NCBI RefSeq assembly: GCF_014842915.1
Contig: NZ_JACYXI010000012.1
Span: forward strand, 1-64,000
Length of the DNA stretch: 64,000 nucleotides
Source: Roseibium litorale
Lineage (GTDB): Bacteria > Pseudomonadota > Alphaproteobacteria > Rhizobiales > Stappiaceae
Reading direction: 5' to 3'
The notes under the pieces are model-generated. The model made no database searches, was not told where the DNA came from, and was given only the letters and a program-made list of their open reading frames with translations. Below, in pieces: positions 16,784 to 27,056 of this stretch. Position 1 is the first letter of the stretch, and every line of letters begins with the position of its first letter. The translations under genes and the position numbers were made by a program.

Positions 16784-18961
16784 TTATGCGGGTTCCGCGA
16801 CCTTGGCTTTGACCAGCCGGGCGACCACGTTTTCGATGATCTTGTGGCCGGCGTCCTGATCGAGAGACATGATCGACTCCGGATGGAACTGAACGGCGGC
16901 GATCGGTTCCTCGTCGTGTTCGATGGCCATGACCACCCCGTCCTCAGTCTCCGCCGTGACCCGGAAATGCGGGTCCAGCTTGTCGCGCTTGGCATAAAGC
17001 GAGTGATAGCGGCCAACGACGACCGGGGCCTTCAGCCCCTCGAACAGGATTGAGTTGCCGGCGATCGAGATCGGAGACGGCTTGCCATGCATGGGCACGT
17101 CGAGCTGGCCGAGTTCCCCGCCGAAGCTTTCCGCCAGAGCCTGAAGGCCAAGGCAGACGCCGAAGACGGGCAGGGCGCGGGCACGGGCCCGGCCGATGGT
17201 GGCCGCACAGTCGAAGTCCTTCGGGTTGCCGGGGCCGGGCGAGAGCACAACCAGATCCGGCTTCACATCCTCAAAGACATGATCGGCAACCGGCGTACGG
17301 TAGGTGACCACGTGCGCGCCGGTCTGGCGGAAGTAATTCGCCAGCGTGTGGACGAAGCTGTCCTCATGGTCGACAAGCAGGATCTTCAGGCCAGCGCCCA
17401 GCTTCGCTTTCGCGGTCTTGTCCTCGGGCTTGGTGGCAAGGCCCGCCTCGCGCACAGCTGCCCTCATGGCTTCCGCCTTGAGCTCGGTCTCGGCTTCCTC
17501 GTCTTCGGGAATGCTGTCGTAAAGTAGGGTAGCGCCAGCGCGGATCTGGGCCACACCGTCCTTGATGCGGACGGTGCGGAGCGTCAGGCCGGTGTTCATG
17601 TCGCCATTGAAGAGCACGGCGCCAATCGCACCGCCATACCAGGCGCGCGGGGACTTCTCGTGGCTCTCGATGAATTCCATCGCCCACCGCTTCGGCGCAC
17701 CGGTCACGGTCACGGCCCAGGTGTGGGAGAGGAAGGCGTCGAGCGCATCCATGTCTTCGCGCAGGATGCCTTCGATATGGTCCACCGTGTGGATCAGCCG
17801 GGAATACATCTCGATCTGGCGGCGGCCGATCACCTTGACGGAGCCGGGCACACAGACACGGCTCTTGTCGTTCCGGTCCACGTCCGAGCACATGGTCAGC
17901 TCGGCTTCGTCCTTGGCAGAGTTCAGAAGCTTGCGGATCTGGGCTTCATCTTCGATGGCGTTCTTGCCGCGCCGGATGGTGCCGGAGATTGGGCAGGTTT
18001 CGACCCGCCGGCCGCCGGTAACGCGGACATACATCTCCGGAGAGGCGCCAACGAGATATTCCCGGTTGCCCAGGTTGAAGAAGAAGGAATAGGGCGACGG
18101 ATTGATCTGCTGCAGGCGGCGGGACACGGCAGACGGCGGATTGGCGCAGGGCTCGTAGAAGGTCTGGCCCGGCACCGTCTCGAACAGGTCGCCCCGGCGG
18201 AAATAGTCCTTGGCCTTTTCGACCAGCCTTGCGTATTCGCCTGGCTCATGATCGCCCCGGCCCGGATCTTCATTGGCGGGGGTGTATTGGCTCTTTTCTC
18301 CGTCGCGCGGCAGGCCGCGGGTGGAGCGGCCATCGACCTCGAATTCATATTCAAGAACGTAGGCACGCTTGCCATGGTGGTCGACGATCAGAATTTCGTC
18401 CGGCAGGAACAGCACGACATCACGCTGGTCATCCGGGCGCTTGAGCTTCAGGTCGATGGGCTCGAACTGGAAGGCAACGTCATAGCCGAAGGCGCCGTAA
18501 AGGCCGAGCTGATCATCGCCACAGGCGAAGAGATCCTTGAGGGCGCGCACGATGGAGAAGGTCGAGGGCTGACGGGAGCGCTCTTCTTCCTGGAACACCC
18601 GGTCCGGCGCCTTGACGGTCAGGTCGATGCGGCCATCGGTGACAGTGAAAGTGCCCACATCCGGATGGTCCCGCAAAGCGGATACGATCGCGGGAAACAG
18701 AACCTGCCCACGCTCGTTCAGGACCCTGATGGACACGTCGCGGCCAGCGGATTCCATCACCAGGGGCGGATTGACCAGCGCCATGTCCCAGCGGGTGTAG
18801 CGTCCGGGATATTCATAGGACGAGGACAGGACCGCACCGCGCTCCGCGTCCAGCCGGTCAATCCAGCGGGACGTGCCTTCGTCGTAGTCTGCGGGGCGGG
18901 AAGAGCGGTGGATGGCGATGCCACCCTGGGTCACGTAAGTCTGGTCTGCCAGTGCCGGCAT
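16784..18961 (-). CDS. trpE(G): Anthranilate synthase, fused large and small subunits
   Basis: Catalyses chorismate plus glutamine to anthranilate, the first step of tryptophan synthesis. The 725-residue protein joins a TrpE domain (about 1-515; [32 protein letters not shown]) to a class I glutamine amidotransferase domain (about 530-725; [18 protein letters not shown] with the nucleophile at Cys603, [11 protein letters not shown]). The fused form is typical of rhizobia and relatives. I start at 18961, with GGAGG upstream; the alternative start at 19012 lies inside the attenuator. Expression is predicted to be controlled by a Trp-codon leader at 19092-19136. Confidence 0.96.
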   Translation of the reverse strand: MPALADQTYVTQGGIAIHRSSRPADYDEGTSRWIDRLDAERGAVLSSSYEYPGRYTRWDMALVNPPLVMESAGRDVSIRVLNERGQVLFPAIVSALRDHPDVGTFTVTDGRIDLTVKAPDRVFQEEERSRQPSTFSIVRALKDLFACGDDQLGLYGAFGYDVAFQFEPIDLKLKRPDDQRDVVLFLPDEILIVDHHGKRAYVLEYEFEVDGRSTRGLPRDGEKSQYTPANEDPGRGDHEPGEYARLVEKAKDYFRRGDLFETVPGQTFYEPCANPPSAVSRRLQQINPSPYSFFFNLGNREYLVGASPEMYVRVTGGRRVETCPISGTIRRGKNAIEDEAQIRKLLNSAKDEAELTMCSDVDRNDKSRVCVPGSVKVIGRRQIEMYSRLIHTVDHIEGILREDMDALDAFLSHTWAVTVTGAPKRWAMEFIESHEKSPRAWYGGAIGAVLFNGDMNTGLTLRTVRIKDGVAQIRAGATLLYDSIPEDEEAETELKAEAMRAAVREAGLATKPEDKTAKAKLGAGLKILLVDHEDSFVHTLANYFRQTGAHVVTYRTPVADHVFEDVKPDLVVLSPGPGNPKDFDCAATIGRARARALPVFGVCLGLQALAESFGGELGQLDVPMHGKPSPISIAGNSILFEGLKAPVVVGRYHSLYAKRDKLDPHFRVTAETEDGVVMAIEHDEEPIAAVQFHPESIMSLDQDAGHKIIENVVARLVKAKVAEPA

Positions 18962-19006
18962 CTGTCTAATCCTCCATGGGGCGCTGTTGGAAGGCATCCC
19001 CAGATA

Positions 19007-19090
19007 GACCAAAGGCCGCTGGCGGGGAGCCCCGCGGCGGCCTTTTGGTCAACTTCGAACACGTTAGAACATGGGAAATCGCTGGCCGCC
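19007..19090 (-). promoter_or_regulatory. trp attenuator (antiterminator and terminator)
   Basis: Downstream of the leader peptide, GGCGGCC (19090-19084) can pair with GGCCGCC (19042-19036) to form an antiterminator. The same GGCCGCC is part of a long hairpin, GACCAAAAGGCCGC (19050-19037) with GCGGCCTTTGGTC (19019-19007). The two structures are mutually exclusive, as in classical attenuation: ribosome stalling at the Trp codons favours the first, fast translation favours the second. The U-run after the terminator stem is short and interrupted. Confidence 0.8.
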
Positions 19091-19091
19091 G

Positions 19092-19136
19092 TCAGACGTC
19101 CTGCCACCACCAGATTGTGTTCATAATAGCGTTCAT
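19092..19136 (-). CDS. trpL: trp leader peptide
   Basis: This 14-residue micro-ORF reads MNAIMNTIWWWQDV, with three consecutive TGG codons (19112-19104). It ends at a TGA two bases before the antiterminator strand. Consecutive Trp codons just upstream of a competing hairpin pair and of trpE(G) are the hallmark of transcription attenuation, described for Rhizobium meliloti trpE(G). The Shine-Dalgarno sequence is weak (GGAT). Confidence 0.85.
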   Translation of the reverse strand: MNAIMNTIWWWQDV

Positions 19137-19225
19137 GGGCTTTGAATATCCGATGCGCGCCAGCGTGGCAATGGGGCGGATGGCCCATTTGGGAATTTCC
19201 GCCTCATCACAGGTGGGACGCGGGA

Positions 19226-21667
19226 TCAGGACGCGGCGACTGCGGATAGAAAGCTCTCCACCTCCGCCTTGAGCAGATCCGTCTTTTCAGCCAGGTCTCC
19301 AGAGGCGTTGAGAACCTGGCCGGCGGACCGGCTGGTCAGGCTGACCGTCTGGGACAGTTCGGACATGCTGAGCGAAACCTCTTTCGTGCCTTGCGCTGCC
19401 TGCTGGACGTTGCGGGTGATCTCGGTGGTCGCGGTGCCCTGCTGGCTGACAGCAGATGCGATCGCGGTGGTGTAGCGGCTAACGTCTTCCATGACGCCGG
19501 AGATCCCGGCAATGGCCTCCGCGGAGTCTCTGGTGGCTCCCTGGATAGAGGCGATCTGGCTTGCGATGTCTTCGGTCGCCTTGGAGGTCTGTGTGGCGAG
19601 TTCCTTGACTTCGCTTGCAACCACGGCGAAGCCGCGTCCTGCGTCTCCCGCCCGCGCAGCCTCAATGGTCGCATTGAGCGCGAGCAGGTTGGTCTGTTCG
19701 GCAATCGCCCGGATCAGGGTGACCACTTCACCGATTTTTGCGGCAGAGGCGGAGAGGCCTGCAACCAGTTCGTTCGTTGCCCGTGTGCTGCTGGTCGCCT
19801 GGTCCACCACGCCGGTGGTCTGGGTAACCTGGCGCGAAATCTCACCAATCGAGGCTGCCAGCTCCTCCGCTGCACTTGCGACGGTCTGGACGCTCTGGCT
19901 TGCCTCACCGGAAGCGCTCAAGGTGCGGTCCGCGTGTCCTGAGCTCTCTCTTGCCATGTCTGTCAGAGCGCGGGCGGTGCTGTCCAGATCCTGCGCCGTC
20001 CCGTCGACGGCTGACAGGATTGAGGCCGCCTTTTCCCGGAAGCCGGCGATCAGATGTTCGATCCGGAGCTGCCGCTGTCTGGCAAGATCTTCCTCGCGGG
20101 CCTGTTCCTCCTGGAGCTTCTGACGTTCCAGCGCATTGGTTCGGAACACTTCGACAGTGCGGTTCATGTCGCCGATTTCATCGCCCCGGTCCGTACCGGT
20201 GATCTTGATCCCGGTCTCCCCATGGGCGAGGCGCAGCATCAGCTCCGTCGTCGCACGGATCGGCTGGGCGATGGCCCGGTGCAGCAGCATGGCCAGCAGG
20301 ACGCCTAGGGCGAGAGTGGCGGCGAGCGCCGAGCAGATCACCACGACGGCGTTCGACCCGGCTGCCCGGCTGTCCTTGCTTTGGGTGGTGACGATGCCGG
20401 AAATCTCGACGGCCAGTTCATCGGAGAGGCGCTGCAGATCCGCAATGCCCGCTTCTGATGCCGTTCTGGAATGGCTCATGGACTGGAAAGCTTGCTCGAA
20501 GGTGAGAATTGCTTCCGGCATAGCACTGATGGCCGAAGCGGCAGCAGGCAGCACGTCGCTGGATTTTGCCAGCTCTTCGGCAGAGGTCTTCAGCATCCCG
20601 ATCTTGTTCAGGATGACCTTGCCCTGACCGGTGTCTTCCTTCTGGAAGGAAATCGTATCTGCCTGCAGGCTGGCTGCGGTGAGGGCAAGCGTGTTGCCGC
20701 TGGCGCTGATATCCGCCAGGGACGACAGGTGGGCCTGCCGCCCGATGGCGTCGCCGAGCTGGCTGTCGAGGGACCGGTAGGCCGCGACGCGCAGTTCAGG
20801 AGCCTGCGACTTGATCGTCTCGATGAGGTCCGCGACAGTTTTCTTCTTGCCCATCTTGTTGAAGAGGTTCGTTTCCGCGAGAAGGTCGGGAATGCCGGTC
20901 TGGAGAAGACGGGTGTTTTCCGCCACGCCCTTCAGGGTTTCCCCGCTCACGCCGTCGATCCTTGCTGTTTCCAGCGCCGTTCCGGCCTCAACCATTCTGG
21001 CAAGGCTGGCTTCAATCTCCAAAGCGGTTTCCGGGGTCATGTCCTTTTGCTTGAACTGGGAAGACTTGCCGAACTTCTCATCCAGCCGGGTTGCCTCTTC
21101 CCGAAGCACACCTGCCTGGCTGCCATATCCACGGGCGGAGGACTGGGTTTTGCGGGCCGCTGTCGCAGCCTCTGCAGCTTTCCGCTGTTCTTCAGCAACC
21201 TCCTTGCTGATGGTGGAAGCAAGTCCGGCGAGTTGGAGCGTCGCTGCGGCGATGGCCCTGCTCGCGTCCGCTTGATCCTTCACTTCGACGGCCACTTTGC
21301 TGAACCGTTCGCCATAGTCTCCAAGCAAAATCTGGGATTGATGGACGCTTTGATGGCTCTCCGACCCATCGGCAATCACGGTTTCAAGCCGTCGCAGGCT
21401 GTCCACCAGGCCCTGGATCTGGCCCGCTGTTGCCTCAGCGTGTTCCCTTGAAGGGTGATCGAGGAAGGTGCGCTGAGCGCCGAGAACCTGATGAAGCGAG
21501 GCGAGGGCGGCCGATGCCTTGTCCGTGACATCTGCGTTGCGCGTGAGCGCGAAGAGATTGAAGACGGCAGTTGCGCCCAGAACGCCGGTTAGCAGCAGGA
21601 TGGTTCCAAGTCCACCCCAGACCTTGTGGCCGAATTTCAGATCAGAGAATTTGCGGATTCCAAACAT
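19226..21667 (-). CDS. Methyl-accepting chemotaxis protein with large helical sensor domain
   Basis: The inner-membrane chemoreceptor has 813 residues. A first membrane helix (about 15-37) leads to a periplasmic domain of about 400 residues that is predicted almost entirely helical, with heptad-rich stretches ([18 protein letters not shown]). A second helix ([21 protein letters not shown]) is followed by HAMP ([18 protein letters not shown]) and the signalling domain with the tip [19 protein letters not shown]. The ligand is unknown. Start chosen at 21667 ([13 protein letters not shown]); the longer frame adds a basic, non-homologous tail. Confidence 0.92.
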   Translation of the reverse strand: MFGIRKFSDLKFGHKVWGGLGTILLLTGVLGATAVFNLFALTRNADVTDKASAALASLHQVLGAQRTFLDHPSREHAEATAGQIQGLVDSLRRLETVIADGSESHQSVHQSQILLGDYGERFSKVAVEVKDQADASRAIAAATLQLAGLASTISKEVAEEQRKAAEAATAARKTQSSARGYGSQAGVLREEATRLDEKFGKSSQFKQKDMTPETALEIEASLARMVEAGTALETARIDGVSGETLKGVAENTRLLQTGIPDLLAETNLFNKMGKKKTVADLIETIKSQAPELRVAAYRSLDSQLGDAIGRQAHLSSLADISASGNTLALTAASLQADTISFQKEDTGQGKVILNKIGMLKTSAEELAKSSDVLPAAASAISAMPEAILTFEQAFQSMSHSRTASEAGIADLQRLSDELAVEISGIVTTQSKDSRAAGSNAVVVICSALAATLALGVLLAMLLHRAIAQPIRATTELMLRLAHGETGIKITGTDRGDEIGDMNRTVEVFRTNALERQKLQEEQAREEDLARQRQLRIEHLIAGFREKAASILSAVDGTAQDLDSTARALTDMARESSGHADRTLSASGEASQSVQTVASAAEELAASIGEISRQVTQTTGVVDQATSSTRATNELVAGLSASAAKIGEVVTLIRAIAEQTNLLALNATIEAARAGDAGRGFAVVASEVKELATQTSKATEDIASQIASIQGATRDSAEAIAGISGVMEDVSRYTTAIASAVSQQGTATTEITRNVQQAAQGTKEVSLSMSELSQTVSLTSRSAGQVLNASGDLAEKTDLLKAEVESFLSAVAAS

Positions 21668-22100
21668 TCTGTTGTCCCAGCAGCGTCTTGAGAAGCAGCG
21701 CTTTACCCGCTTCCGTGAAACTTGCTGCAAAGCAACAGAGCCGGATGACAGGGATATGACTATTGCTTGAGGCAAGAAACCGGGCTGGAGAGGCAATGGT
21801 TAAGCCCTGGTCCTGGCCGTAGGATCATTTTCTCAAATAGAGCTGCCGCAGCTGGAATTCAGGCGGGTACGAGCTGTTTGAGAGCACGGGATTCCAGAAC
21901 TTGAGCCTCGTAAGAACTACTTAAGGATACTGGAAGTTTTCCCGGAAAAAGGTTTGGAAATCCTATCCATTGGCTCTTGCGAACACAGCGTTCAGCTTGA
22001 GAGGACAATCCTCCCTTTCAGGGGGAGCCCCAGGATCTTAAGTTGGCGGCCAGGATATGGCCCGCTTCACGGCGTGACGCGCCGCAGCCGCAACAACAGG
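21668..22100. other. 433-base divergent intergenic region
   Basis: Lies between the chemoreceptor and the second LLM oxidoreductase. Apart from a small hairpin near 22012-22028 (CTCCC / GGGAG) I see no gene, repeat or operator. Confidence 0.4.
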
Positions 22101-23150
22101 ATGACTGACAAGACAATGACCCAGACACTTGAACTTGGTCTCGATACGTTCGGTGACATCACCGAAGCTCAGGACGGCTCTCTCAAGCATGAAGCGGATG
22201 TGCTGCGGGATCTGGTGGAGCAGGGCGTTCTGGCAGATGAAACCGGCGTCGATTTCCTGGGTCTTGGCGAGCATCACCGGGCTGATTTTGCCATCTCCGC
22301 TCCGGAAATCCTGATGTCCTTTCTGGCTGCCCGGACCAGACAAATCAAGCTTGGGACCTCGGTAACGGTCCTGTCGTCTGATGACCCGATCCGCGTTTTC
22401 CAGCGTTTTTCCACCCTGGACGCTCTGTCCGGCGGACGGGCCGAGATTACCTTGGGCCGCGGCTCTTTCACTGAGAGTTTCCCGCTCTTCGGGTTCAAGC
22501 TGGATCAGTATGAAGTGCTGTTTGAGCAGAAGCTCGATCTTCTGTCCGCGCTTTTGAACAATGAAGTGGTGAGCTGGTCCGGCCAGATCCGTCCGCCGCT
22601 GAAGCAGCAGCGGGTGTTCCCGCGGGTTCAGTCCAAGCCGCTGACCTGCTGGATCGGTGTCGGCGGGAGTCCGGAATCCGTTGTGCGTGCGGTGACTTAC
22701 AACATGCCGATGATGCTAGCGATCATTGGAGGTAATCCGGCCCGCTTCAAACCCTATGTCGAGCTCTATCATCAGGCCTGTGCCCAGATGGGGCATGAGG
22801 TGAAGCCCTTGGGCGTTCACTCTCCGGGCCATGTGGCCGAAAGTGATGAAGAGGCGCTGGAGCAGCTCTGGCCGCATTATAAGGCGTTTCACGACCGCCT
22901 TGGCAGTGAACGCGGCTGGGCGCCCATGGGCAAGGAGGCCTTCATCCAGGAAGCCCGTGGCGGCTCGCTTTATGCAGGGGCCCCGGAGACCGTGGCCCGG
23001 CGCATTACCAAGACGATCGGGACCCTCGGTCTCTCCCGTTTCGATCTGAAATACGCCACCGGCACCATGCCTCACAGCCAGCTGATGAAGAGCATTGAGC
23101 TCTATGGCACCAAGGTCATGCCGCTGGTGCGCGAGATGGTGGCGGGCTGA
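22101..23150 (+). CDS. LLM class flavin-dependent oxidoreductase (Atu2307 family)
   Basis: This luciferase-like monooxygenase has about 349 residues. LGLDTFGDI at the N-terminus, FLGLGEHHRADFAISAPE, IKLGTSVTVLSSDDPIRVFQRFSTLDALSGGRAEITLGRGSF and LTCWIGVGGSPESVVRA match the Atu2307/SP_0267-type LLM subgroup. Expected to use FMNH2 and O2; substrate unknown. The first ATG (22101) has its AGG directly adjacent, so the second ATG at 22116 may be the real start. It is distinct in sequence from the LLM protein at 173-1183. Confidence 0.9.
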   Translation: MTDKTMTQTLELGLDTFGDITEAQDGSLKHEADVLRDLVEQGVLADETGVDFLGLGEHHRADFAISAPEILMSFLAARTRQIKLGTSVTVLSSDDPIRVFQRFSTLDALSGGRAEITLGRGSFTESFPLFGFKLDQYEVLFEQKLDLLSALLNNEVVSWSGQIRPPLKQQRVFPRVQSKPLTCWIGVGGSPESVVRAVTYNMPMMLAIIGGNPARFKPYVELYHQACAQMGHEVKPLGVHSPGHVAESDEEALEQLWPHYKAFHDRLGSERGWAPMGKEAFIQEARGGSLYAGAPETVARRITKTIGTLGLSRFDLKYATGTMPHSQLMKSIELYGTKVMPLVREMVAG

Positions 23151-23192
23151 GCATCAAGCCTTTGTAACTAATTGGCGTCGTAATGAAATGAA

Positions 23193-23225
23193 AAGCGCTG
23201 ACCGGGGTTGGGCCGGTCAGCGCTT
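23193..23225. terminator. Terminator between convergent genes
   Basis: A 13-bp stem (AAGCGCTGACCGG / CCGGTCAGCGCTT) with a 7-base loop. On the minus strand it is followed by TTCATTTCATT, so it best serves the gene at 23247-23786; on the plus strand the tail is GATTGTTTC. Confidence 0.8.
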
Positions 23226-23246
23226 GATTGTTTCGCGAGGAGGTGA

Positions 23247-23786
23247 TTATTCGCCGCGCCCCGCGAGGCAGTCTGTCGGCTGGAATGGCTGGGTTTCCGG
23301 GTCGCACTCGATCAGACAGTCTGAAGCCACGAGGCAGTCGGAAATGACCTGGCAGAGGTCGTCGTCCGATCCCTTGGGGTTGCCGAAAAGGTCGCGGCTC
23401 AACGGCCAGATGTCAAACGGCGGAACCTGCTTGAACAGACGTGTGTAATCGATCAGGAAGCGGATATACATGATCGGAAGCTTGGGTTCTTCCTGGATCG
23501 ACTTGGGCGTGTGGTGAATATATTCACCAAAAGCCTTGTTGCAGAAATCGACATATTCTTTGGTGTGCAGAATGAAAGTGTGAAAGAGCTCGTCGATCGT
23601 GTCGATGGTGCCATAGTTCACATTGTGAGAACCACAGACCTCGAAGAACCGGCGGAATTCCGTCTCGATGCGAGAGAGCTTCTCTTCACTGTAATCAGGG
23701 TGGTTTTTCTTGAACGCATCCATGACCTTGGAGAGGTCATAGGAGTGGATGACGTTCTTCATCTTTTCAAGATCAGTGGTCTTCAT
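23247..23786 (-). CDS. Unknown His/Cys-rich small protein
   Basis: The 179-residue cytoplasmic protein has a conserved-looking central motif, IDELFHTFILHTKEYVDFC then FGEYIHHTP (D65, H69, H74, H91, H92), like the D-x-x-W-H-x-x-I-L segment of glycine-rich-domain-like proteins of unknown function. The C-terminus holds five cysteines (145, 151, 157, 161, 173) ending in GRGE. The arrangement suggests metal binding or a cysteine-rich tail, but no function is known to me. GAGGAG before the ATG at 23786 decides the start over an in-frame upstream one. It is a single gene with its own terminator. Confidence 0.65.
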   Translation of the reverse strand: MKTTDLEKMKNVIHSYDLSKVMDAFKKNHPDYSEEKLSRIETEFRRFFEVCGSHNVNYGTIDTIDELFHTFILHTKEYVDFCNKAFGEYIHHTPKSIQEEPKLPIMYIRFLIDYTRLFKQVPPFDIWPLSRDLFGNPKGSDDDLCQVISDCLVASDCLIECDPETQPFQPTDCLAGRGE

Positions 23787-24192
23787 GGAAGTCTCCTCGG
23801 TCAAACTGCAGGGGGAGTGGGGGGCTTGGCGGATCTTGCTGCAATGTCTTCTCCGCGCCGGATATGAAATCGGTGCCGCAGTTTCCCCTCAGGCCTTTCT
23901 CTTGAAAGATCTTGAACCGGCTTTTGAAAGTTGGCTGAAGGTGTCCGCTGCTGTGCGAAGAAACATGGCAGGCATAAGCCGTGATTTTGATTAAAATCTA
24001 CTTAAAATTGTCATTTGTGCGCATAGTATTTTTCGCTGGTGCAGCTTTTGGGAGAGCTGGTGCAATGAGCGGCGGAAAGGCGGGATTGCGGGTTGACGCG
24101 GCCTTCATGTTTCGGGCTTACCTTCTGATCTATACTGCGGTGCAATATGGAGACTGTCTGTCCGGCGAGGGGCAAGCAGCAGAGGGTAGCCA
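23787..24192. other. 406-base divergent intergenic region
   Basis: AT-rich stretch around 23981-24020 includes an exact GATTTT-gatt-AAAATC inverted repeat (23983-23998), possibly promoter or operator for one of the flanking genes. No coding signal seen. Confidence 0.35.
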
Positions 24193-25593
24193 ATGGACCA
24201 TTATCAGCTCATCGTCATCGGCAGCGGCCCGGCTGGGCGCCGGGCAGCGATTCAGGCGGCGAAATTCGGACGCGACGTTCTTGTCGTGGAAAAAGGGCGC
24301 CGTGTTGGAGGTGTCTCCGTGCACACGGGCACAATTCCGTCAAAGACCCTGCGCGAAACCGCGCTCAACCTGTCCGGATGGCGCGAGCGCGGGTTCTACG
24401 GCCGGGCGTACCGGGTCAAGCAGGACATCTCGGCGGACGACCTGAGAGCCCGCCTGCATATTACCTTGAACCACGAGATCGAGGTGCTGGAGCATCAGTT
24501 CGCCCGCAACAAGGTCGACACCCTGCGTGGCGAGGCCAGGTTCGTGGATGCTCATACGCTGGAAGTGACGGGAGATGCTGGCGAGACCCTCAAGTTCACC
24601 GCCGACCGCTTCCTGATTGCTGTCGGCACCAAACCCTTCCGCCCGGACTATGTGCCTTTCGACGGGGAATGTGTGCTGGATAGCGACGAGATCCTGGAGC
24701 TGGCGGATCTGCCGCGTTCCATCGCCGTCATCGGCGCAGGCGTCATCGGCGTTGAATATGCCACTATTTTTTCCGCGCTTGATGTGCATGTGACCCTGGT
24801 CGAGCCGCGCAATTCCATGCTGGATTTCATAGACAGCGAGCTTGTTGCAGATTTCACCCACGAATTGCGCGACCGGGGCATGGCCCTGCGGTTCGGTGCC
24901 AAGGTTGAGAAGATCGTCAAGCATGGCCCCGGCAAATGTGAAATCACGCTGGAGGGCGGGCGTTCGGTCCGCTCCAACGTGGTGCTGTTCGCCGCCGGAC
25001 GCATGGGCGCGACCGACAGCCTTAACCTGGAAGCCTGCGGGCTTCCTGCGGATCACCGGGGACGTCTCAAGGTCGACCCGGCAACCTTCCAAACCGAAGT
25101 GCCGCATATCTTCGCGGCTGGTGATGTCATCGGTTTCCCGAGCCTTGCCTCTACCTCCATGGAGCAGGGCCGCATTGCCGCCTGTCATGCGCTGGGCGAA
25201 AAGGCCTATGACCCGCCGGAGTATTTTCCATATGGCATCTATGCCGTTCCGGAAATCTCGACGGTTGGTATGACAGAGGAAGAGGTCAAGCAGCGCGGCA
25301 TTCCCTATGAATGCGGCATCGCCCGGTTCCGGGAGACCTCGCGCGGCCACATCATGGGCCTGAATTCCGGCATGCTGAAGATGATCTTTTCCCTGAAGAC
25401 CCGGCGTCTGCTCGGCTGTCACATCGTGGGAGAGGGGGCAACCGAACTGGTCCATATCGGCCAGGCGGTACTGAACCTGAAGGGAACGCTCGAATATTTC
25501 GTCGAGAACACCTTCAATTATCCGACCCTCGCCGAAGCCTACAAGATCGCGGCGCTGGACGCCTGGAACCGGATGCCGCCGCTCGACCGTTAG
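24193..25593 (+). CDS. sthA: Soluble pyridine nucleotide transhydrogenase
   Basis: This 466-residue flavoprotein transfers hydride between NADPH and NAD+, usually draining excess NADPH. FAD site VIGSGPAGRRAAIQAAK at the N-terminus; second Rossmann motif VIGAGVIGVEYATIFSAL near residue 180; IFAAGDVIGFPSLASTSMEQG and the dimerisation domain follow. The redox-active CxxxxC of dihydrolipoamide dehydrogenases is replaced by VSVHTGTIPSKTLRET, the feature that separates SthA from that family. Single gene with a strong terminator. Confidence 0.94.
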   Translation: MDHYQLIVIGSGPAGRRAAIQAAKFGRDVLVVEKGRRVGGVSVHTGTIPSKTLRETALNLSGWRERGFYGRAYRVKQDISADDLRARLHITLNHEIEVLEHQFARNKVDTLRGEARFVDAHTLEVTGDAGETLKFTADRFLIAVGTKPFRPDYVPFDGECVLDSDEILELADLPRSIAVIGAGVIGVEYATIFSALDVHVTLVEPRNSMLDFIDSELVADFTHELRDRGMALRFGAKVEKIVKHGPGKCEITLEGGRSVRSNVVLFAAGRMGATDSLNLEACGLPADHRGRLKVDPATFQTEVPHIFAAGDVIGFPSLASTSMEQGRIAACHALGEKAYDPPEYFPYGIYAVPEISTVGMTEEEVKQRGIPYECGIARFRETSRGHIMGLNSGMLKMIFSLKTRRLLGCHIVGEGATELVHIGQAVLNLKGTLEYFVENTFNYPTLAEAYKIAALDAWNRMPPLDR

Positions 25594-25610
25594 CAGCTTT
25601 CAGAACGAAA

Positions 25611-25642
25611 AAAGCCTCCGGAACGGCCACTCCGGAGGCTTT
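25611..25642. terminator. Bidirectional terminator after sthA
   Basis: AAAGCCTCCGGA and TCCGGAGGCTTT form a perfect 12-bp stem with an 8-base loop; A/T runs on both sides suit the convergent sthA and FKBP genes. Confidence 0.88.
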
Positions 25643-25664
25643 CGTGTTTAAGGCAAGCCCGCGC

Positions 25665-26069
25665 TTATTTGACGCCCAGCAGCTCGACTTCGAACTTCAG
25701 CGTTGCGTTCGGCGGAATGACCCCGCCAGCGCCGCGGCTGCCATAGCCCATCTGCGGTGGAATGATCAGCTCGCGCTTGCCGCCGACCTTCATGCCTGCG
25801 ACGCCTTCATCCCAGCCCCGGATCACCCGGCCCGCGCCGAGCGGGAAGGAAAAGGGCTCACCTCGGTCCACGGAGGAATCGAACTTGGTGCCGTCCATCA
25901 GCCAGCCGGTGTAATGCACCGTGACCATCTGTCCTGCGACGGCTTCCGCGCCATCACCTACCTTGAGGTCGGTGATCTTGAGCTCTTCCGCATGGGCGAT
26001 GGCGGCAGAGGAGGCAATGAGGCCAGCGGCAAGGCCGGGGCGCAGGAACTTGAACAGCTTGCGGATCAT
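25665..26069 (-). CDS. FKBP-type peptidyl-prolyl isomerase, exported
   Basis: This 134-residue periplasmic foldase opens with a signal peptide (to about residue 27, [11 protein letters not shown]) and continues with one complete FKBP domain: [54 protein letters not shown] and FEVELLGVK. All FKBP core positions (Y, F, D, V, I, W) appear kept, so it should be active on prolyl bonds. Confidence 0.94.
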   Translation of the reverse strand: MIRKLFKFLRPGLAAGLIASSAAIAHAEELKITDLKVGDGAEAVAGQMVTVHYTGWLMDGTKFDSSVDRGEPFSFPLGAGRVIRGWDEGVAGMKVGGKRELIIPPQMGYGSRGAGGVIPPNATLKFEVELLGVK

Positions 26070-26159
26070 GTAAGAATCTCTCGCAGTTTCAGATGACAGG
26101 AGCCTGCCGGGTCATTCCGGCGGGAATGTGATGGCCGGCGGGATTATGGTCGGTTGTGG

Positions 26160-27056
26160 TCAGTCGTTCCAGAGCCAGGCCGCGCCGCGCACGCCCGAGC
26201 TGTCGCCATGGCGGGCCTTGCGGATCGGCACTTCATAGACATCGGACATGATATAAGGAGCCATGGCGGCGGGAAGGTCTTCATAAAGCTCTTCCACGTT
26301 CGACATGCCACCGCCCAGAACAAAGCAGTCCGGATCAAGCAGGTTGGCCGACATGGCCATGGCCCGGCCAAGGCGGCTGACATAGGCCTCGTAAGTGGCC
26401 TTGGCGCCTGCGTCGCCCGCGCGCTTGGCTGCCATGATCTCGTGGCCTTTCAGGGACTGCCCAGTGCGCTCCAGATGATCTGCCTGAAAGCCGGTGCCGG
26501 AGCACCAGTGGTCAATGGCGCCAGGATGGCCAAGCCAGTTGACCGGGCCGGGAAACTCCTCCGGCTTCAGCCACGGCACGGGGATCGCGCCCCATTCGCC
26601 GCCAATGCCGTTGGCGCCCCGGTGGGCCTTGCCATCAATGGCGATGCCCGAGCCGCAGCCAGTGCCGATGATGATGGCATGAACGATGTGGCAGCCCGCG
26701 CCGGATCCGTCCGTGGCCTCAGACACGGCCAGGCAATTGGCATCGTTCTGGATGCGGACGGGGCGGCCCATCCGGCGCTCCAGATCCTTGTCCAGCGGTT
26801 TGCCGTTCATCCAGGTGGAATTGGCGTTCTTCACGAGACCCGTTGCCGGTGATATGGAGCCGGGAATACCGAGGCCGAGGCTGCCGGTTTGGCCTGTCGC
26901 CTTTTCCGCGTTGGCGACCAGCGTTGCCACTGCTTCGATGCAGCCGTCATAGTCGTCGCGGGGGGTGGGCATGCGCTCGCGGAACAATTCCTCGCCCCTG
27001 TCCCCCAGGGCGATGATTTCCATCTTCGTCCCGCCCCAATCGATGCCTAGCCGCAT
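26160..27056 (-). CDS. ROK family sugar kinase, zinc motif lost
   Basis: The 298-residue ROK protein resembles fructokinase or N-acetylglucosamine kinase of the Mak/NagK type. DWGGTKMEIIAL is the phosphate loop; GLGIPGSISPATGLVKNAN and RIQNDANCLAVSEA hold sugar and catalytic Asp sites. Close relatives carry GEWGHNPLPW and CxCGxxGCIE, the zinc site; here these read GEWGAIPVPW and NWLGHPGAIDHWC, so the His and the cysteines are gone. The enzyme may fold without zinc or have altered activity. The start at 27056 places DWGGTK at the usual position. Confidence 0.87.
   Translation of the reverse strand: MRLGIDWGGTKMEIIALGDRGEELFRERMPTPRDDYDGCIEAVATLVANAEKATGQTGSLGLGIPGSISPATGLVKNANSTWMNGKPLDKDLERRMGRPVRIQNDANCLAVSEATDGSGAGCHIVHAIIIGTGCGSGIAIDGKAHRGANGIGGEWGAIPVPWLKPEEFPGPVNWLGHPGAIDHWCSGTGFQADHLERTGQSLKGHEIMAAKRAGDAGAKATYEAYVSRLGRAMAMSANLLDPDCFVLGGGMSNVEELYEDLPAAMAPYIMSDVYEVPIRKARHGDSSGVRGAAWLWND

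Noticed and set aside
17660-19126. 488-codon plus-strand frame opposite trpE(G)
   Set aside because: Shadow frame across trpE(G) and its attenuator, with Gly/His/Gln-rich unnatural composition.
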